NCBI GenBank assembly: GCA_049515555.1
Contig: JBEKTY010000026.1
Span: 1 to 64,000 of the forward strand
From: JBEKTY01 sp049515555
GTDB taxonomy: Bacteria > Planctomycetota > Planctomycetia > Pirellulales > Thermoguttaceae
Direction of reading: 5' to 3'
DNA: 64,000 nucleotides
Part shown: positions 34,852 through 43,721 of the stretch, piece by piece
Layout: every line of letters begins with the position of its first letter
How positions within the stretch are numbered: the first letter of the stretch is position 1
Translations under genes and position numbers: made by a program
The notes under the pieces: generated by a model
What the model saw: only the letters and a program-made list of their open reading frames with translations
Databases searched by the model: none
Told to the model about the DNA's origin: nothing

Positions 34852-35073
34852 ATGAAAACGAAGGACGACGAGTACGTCCGCATCAAGCAAGCGGCGACGA
34901 TGTTGGGGCTTTCGCCCAACACGGTCAGGAAGTGGGGTGCTTTGGGCAAGATCCCCGAGTTCCGGCATCCGGTCAACTCATACCGGCTCTACAGACGGTC
35001 TGACCTGGAAAAGCTGATTGCCCAGGTCGAGAAGTCGCGGGTACAACCCTCCCCGAAACGCAAGCCACGCTGA
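34852..35073 (+). CDS. Small HTH protein heading the defence operon
   Basis: 73 residues. VRIKQAATMLGLSPNTVRKW is a MerR/HTH_17-type recognition helix. It is followed by the wing LGKIPEFRHPVNSYRLYRRSDLEKL and a basic tail (SPKRKPR). It is 38 nt upstream of the DrmD-like gene on the same strand, so it is likely a regulator of the operon, possibly acting on the inverted repeat at 34,814-34,830. An excisionase role is the alternative, but that position is filled by the gene at 24,403. Confidence 0.75.
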   Translation: MKTKDDEYVRIKQAATMLGLSPNTVRKWGALGKIPEFRHPVNSYRLYRRSDLEKLIAQVEKSRVQPSPKRKPR

Positions 35074-35111
35074 ACCCTATCAACGCCGAACCGGCGAGGA
35101 ACGACCACACC

Positions 35112-38100
35112 ATGACGACAAGCACGCTGGACCTGCTGCCTGGCACCGAAGTCCACGCTCGGGGGCTGCGCTGGGAAGTCGTATCCAGCCAGGGTCTCGG
35201 TCCACAGACCCTCTTCCGGCTGCGCGGGCTGGAGAACGCCGTCCTGGGGCACGAACTGGACGTGCTGCATCCCTTTGAGGTAATCGAGCCGATCCGTCAC
35301 GACCTCCGCCCCGAGCGTGCGGCACCGCTGGTGAACTGGCTGGTCTACCACCAGGCGTTCCTCCTGGAGCAGGCCCTCGGCCCCGATGCCCTGCTGGCCG
35401 TCCAGCCTGGTCGCCTCCGCATCGAGCCCTATCAGCTCGTGCCGGTCCTGCGGGCAATCCGCATGGTCCGCGTGCGCCTGCTGCTGTGCGATGGCGTCGG
35501 CTTGGGCAAGACCTGCCAGACCGGCCTCGTCCTTACCGAACTCACGGCACGTCGGCTGGTGCATCGCATCCTCATCGTCTCGCCCGCTGGCCCGTTGCTG
35601 GAACAGTGGAAGGTCGAGATGTCGGAGCGGTTCGGCCTCCGCATGGAAGTGATCGACCGGGCCAAGCTGGAAGAGATCCGCCGCAGCACCGAGCTGGGCT
35701 CGAATCCCTTCGACCATATCCCGCTGGGCTTGGTGTCGGTCGATTTCCTCAAGCAGGAACGGGTGCTGGAGCAACTCGATCGCGCCAGCTACGACGCGGT
35801 GGTCATCGACGAAGCCCATCACTGCATGGACGTAGGCGGAATCCAGGACCGCGAGGACTCGCTACGGCGTCGGCTGGCTGAGGTCCTCGCCCGGCGCTCC
35901 GACTGCCTGATCCTGGCCACCGCCACGCCGCACGACGGCAACGACCGCTCCTTCGCCTCGCTCTGCGAATTACTCGACCCGTCGCTCGTCGATGGCCGTG
36001 GGCAGCTGCGGGCCGAACGCTACCGGCCCTATGTTGTCCGCCGACTGAAGAACCATATCGTCGATCCGGTAACGAAACTGCCTCTCTTCAAGGAGCGCAA
36101 GGTTCTGCCCATCGCCGTAAAGCCCGATCCCAAGCGGCATGCCAAGTTCATCGCAATGCAAAAGGGCCTCATGGAGCTGATCGCCCCCGAACTGCGCCGG
36201 GCGTTTCGCAACAAGAACTATGCCGACGTGCTCGCCTTCATCGCCCTGCTGAAGCGGAGCGTCTCCTCGGTCGAAGCCTGCAAGTCTACGCTCTCCGTCG
36301 TGGCCGACCGCTTCGAGGGCCTGCTGTCCGAGAAGGTCGAGACCGAAGAAAGCCGTCGCCAGCGCCGTCGCACGCTGCGGGAGTACCTTCGCAAGCAAGA
36401 ACGCTTCGGCACGGTCAGCAAGGAAGAGGAAGACGAGCGGACGCTGTTGGAAGCCGAAGACCTGGCCCAGCAGCTGGCGCAGCTCGAACGCGAGATCCGC
36501 ACCAGCGCCCGACATACGGCCAAGGTATCGAGCATCGTCGAAAAGCTGGAGGAAGTGATCGAGCTGGCCGGTGATGCCCTGGCCCAGGACCCCAAGCTCG
36601 ATCAGCTCGTCCGCGAGATCACGGCGATCCGCCAGCAGGAGCCCAAGGCGAACGTCCTTGTCTATACGGAATACGTCGATACCCAGCGGGCGGCGGTCGC
36701 GGCACTCAAGGCCATGCCCTGCATCGGCACCATTCTAACCATGTCGGGCGACGACAACGACAAGACGCGGCAGGCCATCACCCAGCGGTTCCGTGAGCAG
36801 GAGGGCCTAATCCTGGTCAGCACCGACTCGGCTGCCGAGGGTCTCAACCTGCATCAACGCTGCCACCAGCTGATCCACATGGAATTGCCGTTCAACCCGA
36901 ACCGGCTGGAGCAGCGCAATGGCCGTATCGACCGCTACGGCCAGCATCTGGACCCCATCGTCCGCTACTTCTTCCTGCGCGGCACATTCGAGGACCGCAT
37001 CCTGTTGCGGCTGATCGCCAAGTACGAGAAGCAGCGGGCCCGGCTGACCTTCGTCCCCAACACGCTGGGGCTGACGACTTCCGGCGATGCCGCTCAGGCG
37101 CGGCTGTTGGCGGGCATCATGGACGAGGACACCAAGCTCTTCCGCGACGAGCCGACGCTGTTCGACTTCCAGGAGAGCGACGAGGCGGAAGGGGCCGATC
37201 CGGCGACCAAGGAACTCTTGGAGGAGATCGACCGCAGCCTGAAGGGGTTCGAGCAGGCGGCCCGCACCAACACCTGGTTGGGCGAGGCGGGACTGAACGC
37301 CGAAGAGAAGCTGCTCACCGAAGCCAATGCAGCCCGCGCCGCTGGCAACCGCGTCAATGCCGTGGACCTGGCAGCGTTCGTCTGCGATGCCGTGCAGCTC
37401 GATGGCGGCCAGCTTGTCGGCCATGTTGAAGACGATCACTTTCAGCTTCGCTTGCCCTCGGCTTGGCGCTACGGGTTGGAGTACCTTCCCGGCTACGACG
37501 CCGAGAAGAGCCTGGTGCGGCTGACGACTAAGCTGGAAATCACCACCGATGGGGACGAGAACCCTGTCGGCTTTCTCGGGCGTGCCCATCCGCTCGTGCG
37601 CCGGGCCTTGGATCGCGTTCGCAATCTATCCTTCGGCGGTGCCGCAGTCCAGTCACAGGACCCGCGCGCCAGCGCCGTCCGCGCCGACGTGCCGGAGCCA
37701 CAGTTGCTCTATACCTTCCTGGGGCGCATATCCAGCCGGGCCGGGCGAGAATTGGAGCGGGTACTCGCGGTTCAGGTCAGTCCTTCCGGCAAGACCCAGG
37801 TCTATGAGAGCGCCGATCACTGGTCGCACCTGGCCGACCTGAAGAAGGCCATCCGCCCCACGGACCTCTGGAAGAAGCATTTCGCCGCCTGGGCTCCGGG
37901 TGCCGTCGATAGTGCTCAGCAGGCCGCCGCAGGCTGCTTCGGCCCTATTGCCAAGGATTTTGCCAGCGAGAGGAAGCTGACGCTCCAGGCCGAACAAGAG
38001 GCCCAGCAGCAGTGGCTGGCCAAGCGGGCGGAGGAGATTACGGGCAGGGCTGATGGCCAGGTTCAACTCGGACTGCTCGACCAGCCCGCCAGTCGATCCG

Positions 38101-38333
38101 GCGATGGCTCATCGTCGCCCGCATGGTGGTCGATCACCGATCCCGAGAAGCGGTTGGCGGCCTTCGGTTCCGATGGTGGCCAGGCCCCGGCCAAGCGCAG
38201 CGAGGCCGATGGCGTATTGCGCATCCATGAGAAGCGAAAAAAGATCCTTGATGCCCTATTGGACCTTGGCCAGCCGCAGATCGTGCCGCTGGGCGTCTTG
38301 ATGCTGATGCCGGAGGTGAACCATGCCGTTTGA
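35112..38333 (+). CDS. drmD: DrmD-like SNF2 helicase (class 1 DISARM)
   Basis: 1073 residues, close to the usual DrmD length. Helicase motifs in order: Walker A GVGLGKT (128-134), motif Ia region IVSPAGPLLEQW, Walker B DEAH (233-236), TATPHDGND (motif III), VLVYTEYVDTQ (motif IV), LVSTDSAAEGLNL (motif V) and QRNGRIDRYGQ (from 601, motif VI). A coiled-coil-like insertion (about 400-480) lies between the two RecA lobes. The C-terminal 400 residues contain no catalytic motif that I can see. The family moves on double-stranded DNA as part of DISARM anti-phage defence. The gene overlaps the methylase gene by 11 nt. Confidence 0.85.
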   Translation: MTTSTLDLLPGTEVHARGLRWEVVSSQGLGPQTLFRLRGLENAVLGHELDVLHPFEVIEPIRHDLRPERAAPLVNWLVYHQAFLLEQALGPDALLAVQPGRLRIEPYQLVPVLRAIRMVRVRLLLCDGVGLGKTCQTGLVLTELTARRLVHRILIVSPAGPLLEQWKVEMSERFGLRMEVIDRAKLEEIRRSTELGSNPFDHIPLGLVSVDFLKQERVLEQLDRASYDAVVIDEAHHCMDVGGIQDREDSLRRRLAEVLARRSDCLILATATPHDGNDRSFASLCELLDPSLVDGRGQLRAERYRPYVVRRLKNHIVDPVTKLPLFKERKVLPIAVKPDPKRHAKFIAMQKGLMELIAPELRRAFRNKNYADVLAFIALLKRSVSSVEACKSTLSVVADRFEGLLSEKVETEESRRQRRRTLREYLRKQERFGTVSKEEEDERTLLEAEDLAQQLAQLEREIRTSARHTAKVSSIVEKLEEVIELAGDALAQDPKLDQLVREITAIRQQEPKANVLVYTEYVDTQRAAVAALKAMPCIGTILTMSGDDNDKTRQAITQRFREQEGLILVSTDSAAEGLNLHQRCHQLIHMELPFNPNRLEQRNGRIDRYGQHLDPIVRYFFLRGTFEDRILLRLIAKYEKQRARLTFVPNTLGLTTSGDAAQARLLAGIMDEDTKLFRDEPTLFDFQESDEAEGADPATKELLEEIDRSLKGFEQAARTNTWLGEAGLNAEEKLLTEANAARAAGNRVNAVDLAAFVCDAVQLDGGQLVGHVEDDHFQLRLPSAWRYGLEYLPGYDAEKSLVRLTTKLEITTDGDENPVGFLGRAHPLVRRALDRVRNLSFGGAAVQSQDPRASAVRADVPEPQLLYTFLGRISSRAGRELERVLAVQVSPSGKTQVYESADHWSHLADLKKAIRPTDLWKKHFAAWAPGAVDSAQQAAAGCFGPIAKDFASERKLTLQAEQEAQQQWLAKRAEEITGRADGQVQLGLLDQPASRSGDGSSSPAWWSITDPEKRLAAFGSDGGQAPAKRSEADGVLRIHEKRKKILDALLDLGQPQIVPLGVLMLMPEVNHAV

Positions 38334-41300
38334 CCTCAGCGACACCCAATTCACCGGACCGGCCTTGCCGGAGCCCTTCGTCAAGTTCGAGCTGGAGAAC
38401 GAACTGACGAAGCTCAAGCTCCTGCCCAAGACCACCGGCAGCGAAGGCAAGCAGCTGAAGGACGACTGGGAAGCCTACCGCCGCCACCTGTCGCAGTTGG
38501 CCGTCCGGGGCGGTTCCTTGCGAGTCCGCAACCAGGCAATCGAACCGCTCCGCGAGCGGTTAGGCTACACCGGCGAGATCGAATCGGCCCCGGACGTGGA
38601 AACCCGCGAGGGCAGGGAGGACGGCGGATACCTGCTGAAGTCACCCGAAGGTGCCAAGCTCCGCGTCTGGACCACCGACCTGGACGAAGACATCGACGCC
38701 CCGGCCAAGCGCGGCCAGGCGTACCGCTTCAGCCACCTGCGTATCGCGCAGCGCGTGCTCCTGGCCAGCGGCGAGCGTGTGGGTATCCTGACCAACGGCA
38801 TCGAGCTGCGGCTGTTGATCTCCGATCCGGCCCGGCCTGACTCGCAGGTGATCTTCACGCTCGATCCCGACTGGAAGCGCAGCCGGGAAGTGCCCGATTC
38901 GTTCCGGCTGCTCTTGGCGCTCGTCTGCCCGGCTGGGGTGCAGAAGATCCCCGAGCTGGTCGATAAGGCCCGCTTGCAGCAGGCCCGCGTGACCAAGGAC
39001 CTGCGGGACCAGGCCCGGCAGGCGGTCCAGCGGTTCGTCCAGGAGGTACTCGATCATCCCGACAACCGCGAGTGGCTTGCCGGGCAAGAAGACCGTGCTG
39101 CGTTAGCCCGCGCCCTCTGGCACGAGGGTCTTGTCATCGTCTACCGCCTGCTCTTCGTCCTCAAGCTGGAATCGAGCGACGACCCGGCCCGGTCGTTCAC
39201 CTTCGCCTCCACCAGCCTGTGGCGCAACACCTTCAGCCCCAGCATGGCCTTGGCCCGTTACGTCCAGGGCGTGCTTTTCGAGGGTGCGGAGACTGGCGGC
39301 CTGCTGGAGCAGGGTCTTCGGGGCCTGTTCCGCATGTTCCATGAGGGTGTCGAGTGTACCGAACTGAACGTCAAGCCGCTGGGCGGGGCATTGTTCGGTA
39401 CCGAGGCCACGCCCGTACTGTCGAAGTTGCGGTGGGGCGAACGGGCGGTGGCTCACCTTCTCGATCAGCTGCTCTGGACCACGCCGAAGAAGAAGGGCGG
39501 CACGAGGGAACGGGTCCACTACGGTCCTCTCGACGTGGAAGACCTGGGTCGCGTCTACGAGGCCCTGTTGGAGTTGGAACCGGGCATCGCCACGGAGCCA
39601 ATGTGCCGCCTCCGTCGCCAGAAGCTGGAAGTCGTCGTGCCCATGGCGCAGGGCGAGAAGTACCGCCCGGCCAGGCCGGTCGTCCTGGATAATGACGACG
39701 AGCAGGACGTGGAGGAGCCCGAAGAGGAGGACGAAGACGAGGACGACTCACCCAAGCGGGGTAAGAAGACCACGGTGCAGTGGATCGAGGAGATCCAGCC
39801 CCAGCGGTTCTATCTCCGCGTCGGCCTGGGCCGCAAGTCCACCGGCTCCTACTACACGCCGCACAGCTTCGTCCGCTTCCTGGTTCAAGAGACCCTCGGG
39901 CCGCAGGTGGCAGAGCGGTCGCCGCCAGACGATCCCCAGCCCGGCGAGATCCTCAAGCTCAAGGTCGTTGATCCGGCTTGCGGCAGCGGGCATTTCCTGG
40001 TCGAATCCTGCCGCTTCCTGGGCCAACACCTCTACGAAGCCGTCCGGCTGTGTGACGAGAAGGCCACCGCCGCCGAGCGTCGTGCGGAGTTGGCCAAGCG
40101 GAAGGAAGACCGTGACGCGGCCCTGGCCGAGGCGCAGAAGTACCGGCAGCGGGTGATCGACCTGCCCGATCCTGACGGCGAGTTGCTCCGTTACCTGCCC
40201 AGCCGGTCGGTCGAGGGCGAACAGACGGGCGTCTCGCAACGCCGGGCCGAGGCCATCTGCCGCCGCATGGTTGCCGTGCATTGCCTTTACGCCGTCGATA
40301 AGAACCCGCTGGCCGTCGAGCTGGCCAAGCTGGCCCTCTGGCTGGAGTCACATGCCGAGGGGATGCCGCTTACGTTCCTCGACCACCGGATTGTAGTGGG
40401 TGATTCGCTCACCGGCCCATTCTGGGAGCAGATGCTTTCCTGGCCGTCGAGGCCGAAGGAGAAGTTGAAGGAAGGCGTCTATCATCATCTGGAAACACAC
40501 CTCCGGTCGGCCCTGTTCGACGCACTGCGACATGTTCGTCGCCTGGAAGCCACCGTGGGCGTCAGCCTGGCTGAGGTGAACGACAAGGCCCAGGCGAAGG
40601 CCGAGTTGGATGACGCCCTGTTGCCGTTCCGTGTTGCGGCGGCAGCCTGGAGCGGTGGGGTGATGCTGGGGCCCGAGCACTGCGACGACGCGGCCTACGT
40701 CGAACTGCTGGACCACATCGGCACGACACACGAACTGCCCGCCCTGATTGAGTCCGAAGCTCTCTGGGGCATGATCGCCCGTGGCCTTGGTTGTCTTCTC
40801 CCAATGGAGGAGAGCCGGGTTGAGGGGGGATTGCGTACGAGCGACCTATGCACCACGCTAACTTCAGGCCGATGCGCGCCCGCTCTCAGCTTCGATCTGA
40901 CCTTCCCCGAGGTCTTCCACCCAAGCGGCGTGCCGTATGGCCGTCTTGGATTCGATGCCGTAATCGGCAACCCACCTTGGGATGCGATCCAATTCAAGTC
41001 GAAGGAGTTCTTTGCGGCGTTCGATTTCGAGATTCTCAATGCGCCGACGAAGCGCGAGCGTACTGCCATTGAGAAACGGCTGGCAGCCGATCCGAAGTGT
41101 GGCCCGCTCTTCGACTGGTACAAAGAAGACTTCGAGCAGCAAAAGAGGGTCAACGATTGCCTGTATCAGTACCAGAAGGTATTCATAGACGGAGACCTTG
41201 CCGGTCGGCAACTCGACGCCTTCCGCGTTTTCATGGAACGGAACTCGCAACTCCTGCATAACGCGGGTATCACGGGCATCGTCGTACCATCGGCCTTTCA

Positions 41301-42654
41301 TGCCAACGAAGGAGCAACAGGTGTTCGGCAGCTATACCTGGAAAAGATGGTTCTTCGTTGCTGCTACTCGTTCGAGAATCGTCGAAGACTTTTCGAGATT
41401 CACCGCAGTTTCAAGTTCGCATTGGTCGTGGCGGCTGCGGGGGGAACGACCACAGAGTTTGCATGTGCGTTCTTCCTTCACGACGATGAGTGGCTATTTG
41501 GCCGCCGTGAGGGCCGGGGGCCGCTGTCCTATTCACTGGATTTTGTCAAGCGAACTACTGGCGATTATCTTATATTCCTGGAGCCGCGATCCGAGCAGGA
41601 CTTAGAGGTCATCGAAGTGTGCTTCTCACATTGCCACCCGTTTGCCACCATTGCCTCCGACCTGAACATGGCCTTCGGTCGAGAGTGTGACATGGCTCTC
41701 GACTCATGGCGGTTCACTCCGGGCTCGTCAATTCTGGCACAGCAACAAGACGCTCGTGACCCACTGGTATTATCAGCTCTAGTTGAGAAACGCTTTCTGA
41801 TGTTGCACGAGGGCAAGACGTTTCGCCAGTATGACGACCGCTGGGCAGCCGCTCCATCGTATCTCGTGTCGCTCGACCAACTCGCTGACAAGACCGATTG
41901 GCGCGAGGCATCGCGCTACTTCCGTCTAGCGCATCGCAGAATTGCTGGTCCGGGGGACGAGAATGTGTCCATCTGGGCGATTTTACCACCCGGCTGCATC
42001 TGTGGACACAATGCCCCAACCGAAAAATGGCCCGGAAAGCGTTGTGATGCCAGTGCCCTCGGCCTGTTGGGTATCGCTAACTCGATAACCTTTGACTGGC
42101 AGTTGTCGCAGCGAGTTCGCGCCACCGTAAATGCCTTCATTCGTGACGGGATACCGATGCCAAGAGCCTGCGTCGTCTTGCCAATGATCGCCCACACCTC
42201 CCTTCGCCTCACCTGCAACCACGCGGGCTACGCGCCGCTGTGGCGGGAGCAGGTCGGTGAGGCGTGGCGAGAGAATGGCAAGCCGCCGATGACTTGGCCG
42301 GTGCTTGCCGGGGACGACGAGCGCTGGGCGGTCCGGTCGGCCATCGACGCTGTGGCGGCTGACGCCTATGGCCTGTCCCGTGACGAGTACGCCCACGTCC
42401 TCTCGACCTTCAGCCACACCAGCTACCGCAAGGCCCCCGAGTTGTGCCTGGCCCGCTTCGACGAGTTGAAGAAGCTCGGCCTGGAAAAGTTCACCCGCAA
42501 GTACGATCCCTACTGGGACATCCCATTGAACAAGAACCTTCCCCAACCCGTCATCGACCTGCCGATCCCCACAGACGAGCCCCAGGAAGACAACGACGGC
42601 AGCTTCCGGCTGACGGGAGCGGCCAAGCCCGCAAGGCGCGGGCGGAGGACATAG
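38323..42654 (+). CDS. drmMI: DrmMI-like Eco57I-type DNA adenine methyltransferase
   Basis: 1443 residues. N-terminal roughly 450 residues (LKLLPKTTGSEGKQLKDDWEAYRRH onward) are of the type-ISP/Eco57I helper region. An acidic linker (about 462-478) precedes the core. AdoMet motif I is DPACGSGHFL (from 550) and the catalytic motif IV is NPPW (from 883), so N6-adenine methylation is predicted. Target-recognition-like sequence follows (about 900-1330), then a short C-terminal region. Adjacent to the DrmD-like gene with an 11-nt overlap, this is the class 1 DISARM pair. Base composition falls between about 41,100 and 42,150, which covers the presumed specificity part. Confidence 0.85.
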   Translation: MPFDLSDTQFTGPALPEPFVKFELENELTKLKLLPKTTGSEGKQLKDDWEAYRRHLSQLAVRGGSLRVRNQAIEPLRERLGYTGEIESAPDVETREGREDGGYLLKSPEGAKLRVWTTDLDEDIDAPAKRGQAYRFSHLRIAQRVLLASGERVGILTNGIELRLLISDPARPDSQVIFTLDPDWKRSREVPDSFRLLLALVCPAGVQKIPELVDKARLQQARVTKDLRDQARQAVQRFVQEVLDHPDNREWLAGQEDRAALARALWHEGLVIVYRLLFVLKLESSDDPARSFTFASTSLWRNTFSPSMALARYVQGVLFEGAETGGLLEQGLRGLFRMFHEGVECTELNVKPLGGALFGTEATPVLSKLRWGERAVAHLLDQLLWTTPKKKGGTRERVHYGPLDVEDLGRVYEALLELEPGIATEPMCRLRRQKLEVVVPMAQGEKYRPARPVVLDNDDEQDVEEPEEEDEDEDDSPKRGKKTTVQWIEEIQPQRFYLRVGLGRKSTGSYYTPHSFVRFLVQETLGPQVAERSPPDDPQPGEILKLKVVDPACGSGHFLVESCRFLGQHLYEAVRLCDEKATAAERRAELAKRKEDRDAALAEAQKYRQRVIDLPDPDGELLRYLPSRSVEGEQTGVSQRRAEAICRRMVAVHCLYAVDKNPLAVELAKLALWLESHAEGMPLTFLDHRIVVGDSLTGPFWEQMLSWPSRPKEKLKEGVYHHLETHLRSALFDALRHVRRLEATVGVSLAEVNDKAQAKAELDDALLPFRVAAAAWSGGVMLGPEHCDDAAYVELLDHIGTTHELPALIESEALWGMIARGLGCLLPMEESRVEGGLRTSDLCTTLTSGRCAPALSFDLTFPEVFHPSGVPYGRLGFDAVIGNPPWDAIQFKSKEFFAAFDFEILNAPTKRERTAIEKRLAADPKCGPLFDWYKEDFEQQKRVNDCLYQYQKVFIDGDLAGRQLDAFRVFMERNSQLLHNAGITGIVVPSAFHANEGATGVRQLYLEKMVLRCCYSFENRRRLFEIHRSFKFALVVAAAGGTTTEFACAFFLHDDEWLFGRREGRGPLSYSLDFVKRTTGDYLIFLEPRSEQDLEVIEVCFSHCHPFATIASDLNMAFGRECDMALDSWRFTPGSSILAQQQDARDPLVLSALVEKRFLMLHEGKTFRQYDDRWAAAPSYLVSLDQLADKTDWREASRYFRLAHRRIAGPGDENVSIWAILPPGCICGHNAPTEKWPGKRCDASALGLLGIANSITFDWQLSQRVRATVNAFIRDGIPMPRACVVLPMIAHTSLRLTCNHAGYAPLWREQVGEAWRENGKPPMTWPVLAGDDERWAVRSAIDAVAADAYGLSRDEYAHVLSTFSHTSYRKAPELCLARFDELKKLGLEKFTRKYDPYWDIPLNKNLPQPVIDLPIPTDEPQEDNDGSFRLTGAAKPARRGRRT

Positions 42655-42673
42655 TAACCGTTAGGAGCTTACC

Positions 42674-43717
42674 ATGAAACTGACGCACATTCCGCTGTCG
42701 AAGATCATCCCAAACCCGGACAATCCTCGTGGGATTGACATTCAGACCGAGGACCCAAAGCTTGCCGACCTGAAGGACTCAATTCAACAGTTCGGCGTTC
42801 TGGTGCCTGTCGTTGTTTCCAAGAAAGACAGCAAGTTCCTTCTGATTGACGGTGAGCGACGTTACTGGGCCTGCAAGGCGCTCAATCTCGACGAAGTGCC
42901 CGCGTTCATCATAGATGAAGGGGGTGATCTGACCGACAGCGACATTCTTTACCGGATGTTTCAGATTCACCACAACCGCGAGCAATGGTTGCCCATTCAG
43001 CAATGCCATGCTCTCGAAGTCGTTTACCGCAAGGTTGTCAAGCAGGCCGCTATCCGCTCGCTCACTGATGAGCGTGCCAAGCTCAACGCGGTTGCCGAAG
43101 AGTTGGCGAACGCTACGGGCATCGAGATGCGAACCGCCCTGAGTCGCGTTTATTTCCTCCGATGGCCGACCCGAATCAAGCAGCGACTTTACAACAGCCC
43201 TGCCGAGCAAGGGGGCTATTGGTACATCTGCGAAATCGAAGAGAAGATCGTCATTCCCGCGATGACGAACTACCCAGAGTACTTCCAGACGGTGCCAGTC
43301 GATGAAGTGCGGGAAGCCCTTTTCGCCAAGTTGGAACAGCACTCGGCACTGGCGTCTACTGAAGTACGAAAAGTGGCACCGTTCTTTCGCGTGGCGATGC
43401 CGAAGGAGACCGACCGGAAGAAAGTCTGTAAGGTGCTGTCGGAGTTACAGACCAACGTCGAAATGACCTACGCTGAGGCCCAGGATGAGTTTCTCATGGC
43501 GTTTCCGAACTTTCGTAAGCGAGATCCGGTCTCGCCGCGTAAGCTCGAATCCATGCTGGCCCACCTCTGTCTTGCCATCGAAGATTTTGAGGTAACGTCC
43601 ATCGACACGGCACAGCGACGTGCGAAGGCAAGCCGCCGAGAACTTCGGAAGGCCACAACGAAGCTGGCGGAAGTCTTGCAAAGCCTTCTGGATCAGTTGG
43701 GTGACACCAAGGAGTAA
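42674..43717 (+). CDS. ParB/Srx-fold nuclease-domain-like protein
   Basis: 347 residues; TTAGGAG lies 6 nt before the ATG. The N-terminal ParB/sulfiredoxin-like domain is clear: IPLSKIIPNPDNPRG (motif I), LKDSIQQFGVLVPVVV and FLLIDGERRYWACKAL with GERR at 60-63 (motif II). These resemble ParB CTPase/ nuclease-like domains seen in several defence and partition proteins. No chromosome-type HTH with parS-like pairing is evident. The rest is helical. It lies between the DrmMI-like methylase and an HD protein, with 4 nt to the latter, so it is part of the operon. Confidence 0.75.
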   Translation: MKLTHIPLSKIIPNPDNPRGIDIQTEDPKLADLKDSIQQFGVLVPVVVSKKDSKFLLIDGERRYWACKALNLDEVPAFIIDEGGDLTDSDILYRMFQIHHNREQWLPIQQCHALEVVYRKVVKQAAIRSLTDERAKLNAVAEELANATGIEMRTALSRVYFLRWPTRIKQRLYNSPAEQGGYWYICEIEEKIVIPAMTNYPEYFQTVPVDEVREALFAKLEQHSALASTEVRKVAPFFRVAMPKETDRKKVCKVLSELQTNVEMTYAEAQDEFLMAFPNFRKRDPVSPRKLESMLAHLCLAIEDFEVTSIDTAQRRAKASRRELRKATTKLAEVLQSLLDQLGDTKE

Positions 43718-43721
43718 CATC

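Noticed and set aside
42674..43717. Chromosome or plasmid partition ParB
   Set aside because: No ParA partner and no ParB-type HTH pair; the neighbours are defence genes.
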